This document shows positions 1 to 7,695 of a DNA stretch of 64,000 nucleotides, piece by piece. This stretch comes from Halorientalis marina (GTDB taxonomy: Archaea > Halobacteriota > Halobacteria > Halobacteriales > Haloarculaceae). The notes below the pieces were generated by a model. That model was not told the DNA's origin. It was given only the letters and a program-made list of their open reading frames with translations, and did no database searches. The DNA lies in contig NZ_CP095487.1 of assembly GCF_023028345.1 (NCBI RefSeq), forward strand, positions 2,418,001 through 2,482,000. The letters run 5' to 3'. The translations under genes were made by a program, and so were the position numbers. The stretch's first letter is position 1. Every line of letters starts with the position of its first letter.

Positions 1-1
1 C

Positions 2-2830
2 CCGGTCTGGTCCGTCTACGACGAGGACGGGAACCCGATCCCGACCGAAACGTTCCCGCCGTCGCAGGTGTTCGCGACCGGCGAGCCGGTGTACGACTGG
101 GTGGCGCAGGTCGAACGACCGGACGACGAGCGGGTGTGGGTCCGGTTCAACGCCGCTCCGCTGTTCGCCGGCGACGACGCCGTCGAACGAGTCGTCCTCA
201 CGATGGAGGACGTCACCGAAGACCGGGAACGCGAGAGCGAACTCCGCGAACAGGCCGCGCTCCTGGAGGGCATCTTCAACGCCGTGCCCGACGTGATATA
301 CACGTTCGACGACGAGGGGAACTTCCTGCGCTGGAACGACCGGCTCGCCGAGGCGACGGGCTACACCGACGCGGAGATCGCCGAGATGGGGCCGCTCGAT
401 TTCGTCCCCGACGAGGACAAACCGGCCATCGAGGAGGCCATCGCCGACGTCATCAAGGACCGCTCGGTGAGCCACGTCGAGTCGGCGCTGCTCACCAAGG
501 ACGGCGAGCGGATTCCGTACGACTACAGCGGTGGCCCGGTGATCGGCGAGGACGGCGACGTGATCGCACTGACCGGCGTCGGCCGGGACGTGTCGGACCA
601 CGTGGAGCGCGAGCGACAGATCGACCGGCAGCGACGCCGGCTGGAGGAGTTGAACCGGATCAGCGCCGTCATCCGGGACATCGACCAGGCCCTGCTCGAC
701 GCGACGACCAGGGCGGAGGCCGAACAGGCGGTCTGTGACCGTCTCGCGACCGCCGACGCCTATCACTGCGCGACGCTGGGGGGGTTCGACGCCGACGGTC
801 ACTACACTACTCGCGTCAGTTCCGGGGTCGAGGCGGCGACCGTCGAGAGTCTCTTCCCCGCGCCGGGGAGCCCCGAAGCCATCGAAGCGGTCGAAACCGC
901 CGAGAGCGCGGTCGCGTACGATTCGTCGGCCTCGGAGACGCTCCGCACCTGGCGGAGGGCGGGCTACGACGTCGAGTCCGTCGCCGCCATCCCGATAGTC
1001 TACGAGGGCACGACCTACGGGGTCGTGCACGTGTTCGCCGACCGGGGGTCGGCGTTCGACGAGCGCGAGCGGACCGTCCTCGAAGAACTCGGGGAGACCC
1101 TCGGCCACGCCATCGCGTCCATCGAGCGCGAGAAACGGGAGCGCATCCTCACGACGCTCCAGGCGTCGACGCGGGAGTTGATAAACGCGGAGACGAAGGC
1201 GGAAGTCAGCGAGCGGGTGGTCGACGCCGCGGGCGACGTGCTCGATGCGGGCGTCGGGATTTTCCTGTTCGATCCCGAAATCGGCAGACTGCGGGTCAGT
1301 GCCGCGACGCCGACCTTCGAGGAACTGTACGGCGAGTGGCCGCCCGACCTCGAGCGACGCGACGCGGCAGTCTGGACCGCGTTCCTCGACGACGAGACGC
1401 TCGCGTTCGACGACCGTGGCGAACCGTCCGAGTTCCACGACGCGGGCGCGGAGAGCGGGCTCGTCGTGCCGCTGGGCGATCACGGCGTATTCGCCGCCCT
1501 CTCGTCAGAAGAACGGGCGTTCGGGCCCGATATACGGCGGGTGCTCGACCTGTTCGCGGCGACGGCGGAGGCCACCCTCGACCGGGTCGAGGGCGAGCAG
1601 GAACTCCGCGAACAGGACCGGACCCTGAAGGAGCGCAACCGCCAGCTCACCCACCTCAAACGCATCAACGACATCATCCGTGAACTCGACCAGTCGGTCA
1701 TCCAGGCCTCGACCCGAGAGGAGATCGAGCAGGCGGTGTGTGAGCACCTCGCAGGCTACGAACAGTTCGCGTTCGTCTGGATCGGGACCCAGGACTGGGC
1801 CGGCGAGTCGGTGGCACCGCGGACCTGGGCCGGTGACGACCACGGCTACCTCGACGCCGTCTCGCTGTCGATGGCCGAATCGAACTCCCTCCCGGCAGTT
1901 CGGACGCTGCAGACCGGCGCGGCGACTCACGTCGGGGACGCCGCGAAGGACCTCCGCTCGGGGTCCTGGCGGAAGGAGGCGCTGAAACGGGACTACCGTG
2001 CCGCCGTGAGCGTCCCGCTGATCTACGGCGAAGTCGTCTACGGGGCGCTCACGGTCTACGCGACCGACCCCGCGGCGCTGGACGAGATGTCCCGGACCGT
2101 CCTCGAAGAACTCGGGGAGACCCTCGGCCACGCCATCAACGCCATCAAAGCCCGCGAGGACCTTCTGACCGACCGCGCGGTCGAACTCGAACTGGAACTC
2201 GAGGACGAAGGCGTCTTCGGCCGCCTCGCCAGACAGGTGGGGTGTCGGCTTTCGATCACCGAACTCGTGCCGGGCGCGGGCGGGACGACGACGGTCTTTT
2301 TCACCGCCGACACGCCCGACTCCGAGCGGGTCCTCTCGGCTGCGTCGGACCTCGTCGCCGTCGACGACGTCTCGCTCCTGGCGGAGGGGAGCGAGGGGAG
2401 CAGGTTCCGGGCGATGGTCTCCGGCGAGACCGTGCCGGGAGCCCTGCTGGAGTGGGGGGCACGTCCGCGGACTATCGAGGTCGACGGGGACCGGACGCGG
2501 ATCGTCGTCGGCCTCACCTCCGAATCGGACGTCCGCCCCCTGATCGAGAAGCTGGAGTCCCGGTACCCAGGAGTCGACCTCCTCGCCCGCCGGGACAACC
2601 CGACGCCGGAACTCACGACCGAGAGCCTGGTGAGCAAACTCGACGAGCGCCTCACCGACCGGCAGTTCGAGGTGCTGAAAACGGCGTTCATGAGCGGCTT
2701 CTTCGAGTCGCCCAAGGAACAGACCGGCCGCGAGATCGCGGCCTCGCTCGACATCACACAGCCGACTTTCAACCACCACCTCCGGGTGGCACAGCGGAAA
2801 CTCCTCGAAACCGTCTTCGGGAACCGGTGA
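2..2830 (+). CDS. PAS/GAF/BAT/HTH_10 multi-domain transcriptional regulator, 5' end outside window
   Basis: The frame is open from base 2, so the N-terminus lies upstream of the window. In order the visible protein has the end of a PAS domain, a second PAS domain (EGIFNAVPDVIYTFDD), three GAF-like domains each preceded by a coiled linker (ELNRISAVIRDIDQ, LTTLQASTRELIN, LKRINDIIRELDQ), a BAT-type domain after EDEGVFGRLARQ, and a C-terminal HTH_10 helix-turn-helix (LTDRQFEVLKTA to NHHLRVAQRKL). The family is that of the haloarchaeal bacterio-opsin activator and its many paralogues, which bind DNA through HTH_10 and are thought to sense light, oxygen or small ligands through PAS/GAF. There is no histidine-kinase or receiver domain in the visible part, so it is probably a one-component regulator. 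The first and third GAF blocks are clearly related, which suggests internal duplication. The signal sensed cannot be read from the sequence. Confidence 0.9.
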   Translation, partial: PVWSVYDEDGNPIPTETFPPSQVFATGEPVYDWVAQVERPDDERVWVRFNAAPLFAGDDAVERVVLTMEDVTEDRERESELREQAALLEGIFNAVPDVIYTFDDEGNFLRWNDRLAEATGYTDAEIAEMGPLDFVPDEDKPAIEEAIADVIKDRSVSHVESALLTKDGERIPYDYSGGPVIGEDGDVIALTGVGRDVSDHVERERQIDRQRRRLEELNRISAVIRDIDQALLDATTRAEAEQAVCDRLATADAYHCATLGGFDADGHYTTRVSSGVEAATVESLFPAPGSPEAIEAVETAESAVAYDSSASETLRTWRRAGYDVESVAAIPIVYEGTTYGVVHVFADRGSAFDERERTVLEELGETLGHAIASIEREKRERILTTLQASTRELINAETKAEVSERVVDAAGDVLDAGVGIFLFDPEIGRLRVSAATPTFEELYGEWPPDLERRDAAVWTAFLDDETLAFDDRGEPSEFHDAGAESGLVVPLGDHGVFAALSSEERAFGPDIRRVLDLFAATAEATLDRVEGEQELREQDRTLKERNRQLTHLKRINDIIRELDQSVIQASTREEIEQAVCEHLAGYEQFAFVWIGTQDWAGESVAPRTWAGDDHGYLDAVSLSMAESNSLPAVRTLQTGAATHVGDAAKDLRSGSWRKEALKRDYRAAVSVPLIYGEVVYGALTVYATDPAALDEMSRTVLEELGETLGHAINAIKAREDLLTDRAVELELELEDEGVFGRLARQVGCRLSITELVPGAGGTTTVFFTADTPDSERVLSAASDLVAVDDVSLLAEGSEGSRFRAMVSGETVPGALLEWGARPRTIEVDGDRTRIVVGLTSESDVRPLIEKLESRYPGVDLLARRDNPTPELTTESLVSKLDERLTDRQFEVLKTAFMSGFFESPKEQTGREIAASLDITQPTFNHHLRVAQRKLLETVFGNR

Positions 2831-2929
2831 ACGGCGGGGCGGTTCTATCATGATAGCTGTGCTCTCGCGGGGGAGTCCATCAAGACCGACATCAGAATCA
2901 TTCGGAGAACGGTTGAACGGGATGTAGGG

Positions 2930-3217
2930 ATGCCTCGGACGAACGCAGGGGACGAACAGGTGCAGGCGCCGAGTAGTGCCGCCCTCAGGGCGATTGCAGC
3001 GAAACGAGGGTGTGACCCGATGGAGTTGGAGACGCCGCTGTACGACGGAGTCGACCCGGACGCACTCGATGCCCTCCTCGGGCGCGACGACGCGAACCAC
3101 GACGTTTACGTCGGCTTCACGCTCGACGGCAACGGCGTCCAGGTCCACGGTGACGGGACGGTCTACATCGACGGCGAGCGGTTCGACCCGGCGAGCGGGA
3201 CGTTCGTCGAACCATGA
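2930..3217 (+). CDS. HalOD1 output-domain protein
   Basis: A 95-residue acidic protein. Residues about 20-90 (AIAAKRGCDPMELETPLYDG, then VGFTLDGNGVQVHGDGTVYI) match the halobacterial output domain HalOD1, which occurs alone or at the C-terminus of haloarchaeal response regulators. The biochemical role of HalOD1 is not established; it is presumed to act in signal transduction. The gene follows the PAS/GAF/HTH_10 regulator by about 100 bp on the same strand and overlaps the next small gene by ATGA, so the two small proteins are probably made from one transcript. The ATG at 2930 gives the usual family length. Confidence 0.8.
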   Translation: MPRTNAGDEQVQAPSSAALRAIAAKRGCDPMELETPLYDGVDPDALDALLGRDDANHDVYVGFTLDGNGVQVHGDGTVYIDGERFDPASGTFVEP

Positions 3218-3363
3218 GCGACCCCGCCGACGGGCGCGTCGACGAGCCGACGGTCACGCTCGAATCGATCCACCTGGGCGACGAGACCGTCGTCATGCTC
3301 ACGCAGACCGACAACGAACGGGCCTGGATGCAGTCCGACACCGTCGTCACGGTCGACCCCTGA
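3214..3363 (+). CDS. Small haloarchaeal protein, DUF7331-like
   Basis: A 49-residue ORF whose ATG overlaps the stop codon of the HalOD1 gene (ATGA). Its sequence ends GDETVVMLTQTDNERAWMQS followed by a short beta-like tail. The spacing of a VxMLTQTDNxxAWMQSD segment resembles the short haloarchaeal family DUF7331, commonly found beside HalOD1 genes; this is recognition from memory and not a search result. Translational coupling to the HalOD1 gene is the strongest evidence that it is real. Function unknown; probably a small partner in the same signalling unit. Confidence 0.65.
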   Translation: MSDPADGRVDEPTVTLESIHLGDETVVMLTQTDNERAWMQSDTVVTVDP

Positions 3364-3377
3364 CGCCGGCCGTCGGG

Positions 3378-3863
3378 TCACGGACAGTCGGACGCCGAGA
3401 CCGACGCCTTCTCGCTTCCCTGTCTGAGTTCGGTGATTCGACCGGAGTCGAGGTTCACGACCATCGCGACCCCGCCGTAGCCGTGGGTCCGGTCGTGACC
3501 GCGAACGACGACACAGGACACGTCCTCGGGCACCGAGACGCGTGTCGACCGCGTGAACGGCTGGGTGGCGTGTGGGTGTGCGAGGTCGCGGCGGGCGAGC
3601 TGCGTGCCGTCGAGCCGTTCGATCTGCCACCAGTCGGCGTAGCCGTCCTCGCCCTCGTCGTCGTGGTGGAGTGTCACGTCGAACTCGTACTCGCCGCCGT
3701 CCGTCCGGTACGCGACGCCGACGACGTTGGCCTCACGGAGGTCGAGGTCCCCGGTCACCGTTCCGCCCTCGCCGGTTTCGGTCCCCCCGCCGGGGCTCGA
3801 ACAGCCGGCGACGAGCAGGGTAGCGAGCGCGCCCAGAACGGTGCGCCGACGGGTCGGTGGCAT
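3378..3863 (-). CDS. Tat-type lipoprotein, hypothetical
   Basis: From the ATG at 3863 the protein is 161 residues and begins MPPTRRRTVLGALATLLVAGC, a twin-arginine-like signal ending in a lipobox (LVAGC) with the lipidated cysteine at about residue 21. A Gly/Glu/Thr-rich linker follows, then a beta-rich domain with a predicted shape of short strands (EYEFDVTLHHDDEGEDG, CVVVRGHDRTHGYGG). A longer in-frame start (TTG at 3890) would place nine residues before the signal and is less likely. It should be anchored on the outer face of the membrane. No enzymatic motif is seen. It is convergent with the HalOD1/DUF7331 pair, with 14 bp between stops. Confidence 0.75.
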   Translation of the reverse strand: MPPTRRRTVLGALATLLVAGCSSPGGGTETGEGGTVTGDLDLREANVVGVAYRTDGGEYEFDVTLHHDDEGEDGYADWWQIERLDGTQLARRDLAHPHATQPFTRSTRVSVPEDVSCVVVRGHDRTHGYGGVAMVVNLDSGRITELRQGSEKASVSASDCP

Positions 3864-4210
3864 GGCGTCGCGTTCGGTGTCGATGACCAAAAGCTTCGGC
3901 CGGCCGCTCGGTTAAACGAGGGTTTGACCCTTCGCCGCGGTTTTTACATCCCCCGCTGTACGTTCAGGTGCCGACAGCCGCCCTGTCGGCAGGGTCCCAG
4001 ACCCGATAGCTGCCGTCCGGATCGCCCGTCCGGACTGCACCACTGTCACACCTGCCGCCGATTCGCCCCGGGCCGGGGACCCACCGCCCCCCGGTCCGAT
4101 CCGAGCCATCGCGCCAGAACGGCACCCACCGGTTCCCCGCCCCTGTTGGAACCGCCGGGGTGTCTCATTTTTCGACGGATTGACGACGGCAGCCACACAA
4201 CGACCAGTCG
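3864..4210. other. Intergenic region with one hairpin
   Basis: About 350 bp without a convincing gene; the possible reading frames here are low-complexity Gly/Pro/Arg. It holds a TATA-like GTTTAACC on the minus strand near 3913, plausibly the promoter of the lipoprotein, and the inverted repeat described separately. Confidence 0.5.
3969..3991. repeat. Perfect 9-bp inverted repeat (hairpin)
   Basis: TGCCGACAG, five bases, CTGTCGGCA: a perfect 9-bp stem. It lies in the gap between two genes that both read away from it. It could be an operator or an RNA hairpin; nothing decides between them. Confidence 0.5.
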
Positions 4211-4741
4211 ATGGACGACCACACGCGCGACGACTCGGTGGCGCCCCCTGCCGGCAACCCGACCGGCTGGCACCCCGACCGGGAGCAGTGGGAACACGCC
4301 ACCCTCCGGCGCGCGACGGTTCACGGTGTCCGCCTGTTCAACAGCGGCGAGTTCCACGAATCACACGACTGTTTCGAAGACGAGTGGTACAACTACGGCA
4401 GCGGCCGCCAGGAGAGCAAGTTCCTCCACGGGATGGTCCAGGTGGCCGCGGGCGCGTACAAGCACTTCGATTTCGAGGACAGCGAGGCGCGAAGCGCCTC
4501 TGGCAGCCGGACGCAGTCCGGCGACGACGACGGGATGCGGTCGCTCTTTCGGACCGCCCTCCAGTACCTGCGTGGCGTCCCGAACGACTTCTACGGGGTC
4601 GACCTGCTCGACGTGCGGACGACCCTGACCAACGCTCTGAACGACCCCACCGAACTCCACGGCTGGCGGATCGTTCTCGATGGCGAGCGGCCCGAGGCCC
4701 GTGACGCGGACTTCGCCTACGCCGAGTCGCTCGAGCACTGA
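4211..4741 (+). CDS. DUF309 family protein
   Basis: A 176-residue protein with the DUF309 signature [20 protein letters not shown] at about residues 43-62 and the second motif [16 protein letters not shown] around 70-85. DUF309 proteins are all-helical, found in bacteria and archaea, and have no proven activity; the conserved His, Glu and Asp could bind a metal. Between the motifs and the C-terminal helices there is a short Ser/Asp-rich stretch ([17 protein letters not shown]) that looks like a lineage-specific insertion. The ATG at 4211 begins an acidic N-terminus typical of halophiles. It may share a transcript with the downstream hydrolase, 67 bp away, although an AT-richer promoter-like stretch lies between them. 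Confidence 0.8.
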   Translation: MDDHTRDDSVAPPAGNPTGWHPDREQWEHATLRRATVHGVRLFNSGEFHESHDCFEDEWYNYGSGRQESKFLHGMVQVAAGAYKHFDFEDSEARSASGSRTQSGDDDGMRSLFRTALQYLRGVPNDFYGVDLLDVRTTLTNALNDPTELHGWRIVLDGERPEARDADFAYAESLEH

Positions 4742-4808
4742 CCGCCAATCGCCCTACGGTCGAAATCAACCGAGTAATAAGTCCCGAGCGGTACTGTGGA
4801 CACAACGA

Positions 4809-5597
4809 ATGCGCGTCGAGACGCTGGGTGACGGGCCCGCACAGATCGCGGTCGTCGGGGGTATCCACGGCGACGAACCGTGTGGCGTCCACGCCGTCGA
4901 ACGGTTGCTGGACGAGGAACCGTCGCTCGACCGCGCGGTGAAGTTCGTCATCGCGAACGAGGAAGCCATCGACGCCGACACCCGCTACGTCGAAGAGGAC
5001 CTGAACCGTGCCTTCCCCGGCGACCCCGACGGCGGCACCCACGAGAGCCGGCTGGCCCACGAACTCGGCCGCGAGATCGCGGACTGTCAGGTACTCGCCA
5101 TGCACTCCACACAGTCCTACGGCGGCCGGTTCGCGCTCGTCAGCCGCGTCGGCGAGTACGAACGCAGGGTCTGCCCCCACCTCTCGGTCGACAGCATCGT
5201 CGAGACCTGCAACTTCACCGAGGGGCGGATGTTCGAGGTGACGAGCCGAGTGGTCGAAGTCGAGTGTGGCTATCAGGGCAGCGACGCCGCGGCCGAGAAC
5301 GCCCTCAGGGTCGCCAGGGAGTTCCTCGGCGCGACCGGCGCGCTCCCCGAACGGACGGAGCGCCGGCAGGACCTGCCGGTCTACCGGCTGACCGAACCGG
5401 TCCCGAAGGCCGCCGCACAGGCCTACGAGGTGTTCGCGTCGAACTTCACGCGGGTGACGACCGGCGAGGTCTACGCCGCTGCCGACGACGAGGAGTACGT
5501 CGCCGAGGAGTCGTTCTACCCCGTCCTCATGTCGCCGTACGGCTACGAGGACGTGTTCGGCTACGCCGCGGATAAAGTGGGGACGCTCGACGGCTGA
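4809..5597 (+). CDS. Succinylglutamate desuccinylase/aspartoacylase-family zinc hydrolase
   Basis: A 262-residue protein of the carboxypeptidase A-like (M14-related) deacylase family. The zinc ligands are visible in GGIHGDEPCG (HxxE), and the substrate-binding DLNRAFPGD and AMHSTQSYGG segments follow in the expected order. The family hydrolyses N-acyl amino acids such as N-succinylglutamate or N-acetylaspartate, but the substrate here cannot be predicted. The ATG at 4809 is preferred because residues from MRVETLGDG onwards align with the family; upstream codons read into the preceding gene. A promoter-like GAGTAATAAGTC lies about 30 bp upstream. Another, more distant member of the same family occurs at 36167-37174. 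Confidence 0.85.
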   Translation: MRVETLGDGPAQIAVVGGIHGDEPCGVHAVERLLDEEPSLDRAVKFVIANEEAIDADTRYVEEDLNRAFPGDPDGGTHESRLAHELGREIADCQVLAMHSTQSYGGRFALVSRVGEYERRVCPHLSVDSIVETCNFTEGRMFEVTSRVVEVECGYQGSDAAAENALRVAREFLGATGALPERTERRQDLPVYRLTEPVPKAAAQAYEVFASNFTRVTTGEVYAAADDEEYVAEESFYPVLMSPYGYEDVFGYAADKVGTLDG

Positions 5598-5638
5598 CGG
5601 ACACGGGGCGCCGTCCGCCGGCGACCCGCTTCGCGTGG

Positions 5639-6223
5639 CTACGGCGGCAGGTACTCCGGGTAGCTGTTCTCGTAGCCGAGGGCCCGGCCGAGCGGCGCCA
5701 GCGCCCGGACGCCGAGCAACTGGAGCCACCCGGGGAGCGCGGCCAGGAGGAGCATATCGTCGTACTCGTCGAGGACGACCGCGAGGCGCAAGAGGTTGAG
5801 CGGCATCCCCGAGGGAGTGACGGCTGCGCCGTCCCGGGCTATGCCGTATGTGATGCGCATGAACGCCTCGGTCCGGAGGCCAGGGTCGACCGCACCCCGG
5901 AGATGGAGGCGGTCGTCGCCGGCGTTCCAGAAACGGTGGCGGTCGCCGGCCGGAATCGTGACCGCCTCGTCCGGGCCGAGAACGCGGCGGTCGCCCTCGT
6001 GAGCGATGCCGAGGCGACCGTCGACGACCCGTAACACCTCGTCCTGGCGCGGGTGGACGTGAGACATCGGGCCGCGCGAGCCGTCCGCGGCCAGCCACAT
6101 ATCGAACTGGAGGGCGTCGGTCTCGGGGTCGTCGGGTCTCCCGTCGAATCGGATGGTCTTGCCGGCCGGCGGGCTGGTGAGGACGTCGTCGTCCCGGTAC
6201 GGACGGATGCCGTCGATGTCCAT
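5639..6223 (-). CDS. Cupin-domain protein
   Basis: A 194-residue protein with a single cupin_2 barrel at about residues 35-110. The first cupin motif is visible as SHVHPRQDEVLRVVDGRLG and the second as PAGDRHRFWNAG; the His and Glu residues are suited to binding one divalent metal. The C-terminal 80 residues are helical and hydrophobic in parts (LLRLAVVLDEYDDML, LLLAALPGWLQLLGV), which may form a lipid- or membrane-facing extension. Many such haloarchaeal cupins are unassigned; roles range from dioxygenases to sugar-binding proteins. It is 28 bp upstream of nothing on its own strand except UPF0179, which precedes it in transcription by 28 bp, so the two may be co-transcribed. Confidence 0.75.
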   Translation of the reverse strand: MDIDGIRPYRDDDVLTSPPAGKTIRFDGRPDDPETDALQFDMWLAADGSRGPMSHVHPRQDEVLRVVDGRLGIAHEGDRRVLGPDEAVTIPAGDRHRFWNAGDDRLHLRGAVDPGLRTEAFMRITYGIARDGAAVTPSGMPLNLLRLAVVLDEYDDMLLLAALPGWLQLLGVRALAPLGRALGYENSYPEYLPP

Positions 6224-6251
6224 GTCGTCGTGCGTCGGCGCGGATGTGCGG

Positions 6252-6704
6252 TCAGTCGTCCTCGGGCGGTGCGAACTCCACGAGCGTCAGGTCGCGGTCC
6301 AGCATACAGTAGTCGTGCGGTGGGTCACCGAGAACGTCGTCGATGCGGTACTCGGTGTCGAACTCGGCGCCCGCCGGCTCACAGAACTCGTGTGAGGGAC
6401 AGCCAGTGTACGGACAGGAGCCTTCGAGGGCGACCTTGCTCCCGGCGTAGGCGGACTGTGCGTCGACGTTTGCCAGCACCGGCGCGGGTTCGACCTCGAC
6501 GGCGGTGACGCCGGTATCGTGGACGCCGCAGTCGAGGGTGCTCCCGCCCTCCCGGACCTCTGTCACGCGGTAGCGCCGGCCCACAGTGAGGTTGAGACAC
6601 TGGTCCCGGTAGGGACACCCCTCGCAGGCGCTCGCTTCCCCCTGATAGACGAACTCGGTTCCCGCCTCGGCCAGCCGGGTCCCGATGAGCGTGACCGTCG
6701 CCAT
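6252..6704 (-). CDS. UPF0179 family protein
   Basis: A 150-residue protein matching the archaeal family UPF0179: starts MATVTLIGTRLAEAGTEFVY, then a cysteine cluster CEGCPYRDQCLN at about residues 28-39, and further cysteines in LDCGVHD, CPYTGCPSHEFC and YCMLDRD. Eight or more conserved cysteines suggest metal or Fe-S binding. The family is widely conserved in Euryarchaeota and has no assigned function. The next gene on the same strand is the cupin 28 bp downstream; DUF5820 lies upstream on the same strand, 25 bp away, so these three may form one transcription unit. Confidence 0.85.
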   Translation of the reverse strand: MATVTLIGTRLAEAGTEFVYQGEASACEGCPYRDQCLNLTVGRRYRVTEVREGGSTLDCGVHDTGVTAVEVEPAPVLANVDAQSAYAGSKVALEGSCPYTGCPSHEFCEPAGAEFDTEYRIDDVLGDPPHDYCMLDRDLTLVEFAPPEDD

Positions 6705-6729
6705 ACGTGACCGTACTCCTGCCGGTCGG

Positions 6730-7116
6730 TTAAGTCCCCCGACCCGTCAGCTCGTCGAGCTCGTCGAGGTAGTCCTCGCGGGGGACCTGGTAGAGGGCGC
6801 GATAGTCGAGTTCGCCGGCGGCGAATCGTGCAGCGAGGTCCCGTACGCCGGCGACGGCGGCCTCACGGGAGTCGAACGTCTCCGGGTCGCGGTTCACGTC
6901 GGGTTCGAGAAAGAGCGTGACGTACCAGGGGTCCTCCGGGGCCGGTCGGTGCTGACCGGGGCGCCGGCCGCGCCGTCCCTTACTGAGATAGATCGTCGGT
7001 AGACAGGGCGCTGGGAACGACTCGCTGTCGAACACGTCGGGGCGATAGGCGAGGATGGATCGCGTCTCCTCGCTGTTCCAGACCTGCCACCCCGCCGGGA
7101 GGTCGTCGAATGCCAT
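6730..7116 (-). CDS. DUF5820 family protein
   Basis: From ATG 7116 the protein is 128 residues: MAFDDLPAGWQVWNSEETRS, then LAYRPDVFDSESFPAPCLPT and a helical C-terminus (PREDYLDELDELTGRG). This resembles the haloarchaeal family DUF5820 as I recall it; no function is known. A longer in-frame reading is possible upstream but its extra residues are Arg/His-rich and unlike the family. It is the first gene of a possible three-gene unit with UPF0179 and the cupin. Confidence 0.75.
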   Translation of the reverse strand: MAFDDLPAGWQVWNSEETRSILAYRPDVFDSESFPAPCLPTIYLSKGRRGRRPGQHRPAPEDPWYVTLFLEPDVNRDPETFDSREAAVAGVRDLAARFAAGELDYRALYQVPREDYLDELDELTGRGT

Positions 7117-7695
7117 GCCACTGCTTGTGCAACGACCGGCATGAACGTCGTGGTCTCGGGGCGGACGGCGGTGGGCCACCGGCGCCCCCTCGAAACCCGT
7201 CCAAAACGACCGACGTGGAACTGGAATATTTAAACCCCTCGTTCCGTCCGGTCACCGGCCGTCCAGTCGGGAGGGTCCCGGCGGCCCCGTCCCGGAGTTC
7301 GAAGGCGAAGGTGTCGACTACCGCGCCCCCCGTCGTGCGGTATCGGAGGAAGTCTTATGTACGACCAGTCCTCATATAATAAATAGTATCGGTGGTTACC
7401 CCACCCATATCCGACCGCCACTGACACTCCGTCCTCGCCACCGGCGTCCCGTGGTTTATTCAGGCTCACTCGCCAACGGGTCCTCGGGAAGTGAGGTTGG
7501 TATGTATATTCATGGCACACACGACGGCTCGACACCGACCCGGGCTCGCGGCGTCCGCGTGGGCGCGTGGAGCCGGCGGTGTGCCGATGCGACGTGGCGG
7601 CGGAGCGGGTGGCACCACCGAGTACCGCGGGCGCGAGCCCGCGTCGGTCGGAGCGGGGACGCCCTCGACTCCGGCCTCGACAGACCAACGATAGC
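7117..7695. other. 579-bp intergenic/leader region upstream of the prkA operon
   Basis: No convincing gene. Two AT-rich patches stand out: GGAATATTTAAACCCC near 7224-7239 and CATATAATAAATAGTATCGG near 7373-7392, both TATA-like. A third patch, GGTATGTATATTCATGGC, lies near 7498-7515. Because the prkA start is at 7696, a transcript starting from any of these would carry an unusually long leader for a haloarchaeon, or would be a separate small RNA. The reading frames over 7450-7695 are Arg/Gly-rich and not protein-like. Confidence 0.45.

Noticed and set aside
4338..6098. A 586-codon Arg/Pro-rich minus-strand frame.
   Set aside because: It covers DUF309, the deacylase and the cupin in other frames and resembles no protein family.
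7567..7695. An N-terminal extension of the first PrkA protein.
   Set aside because: The extra 43 residues are Arg/Pro-rich and unlike PrkA; ATG 7696 begins the conserved sequence.
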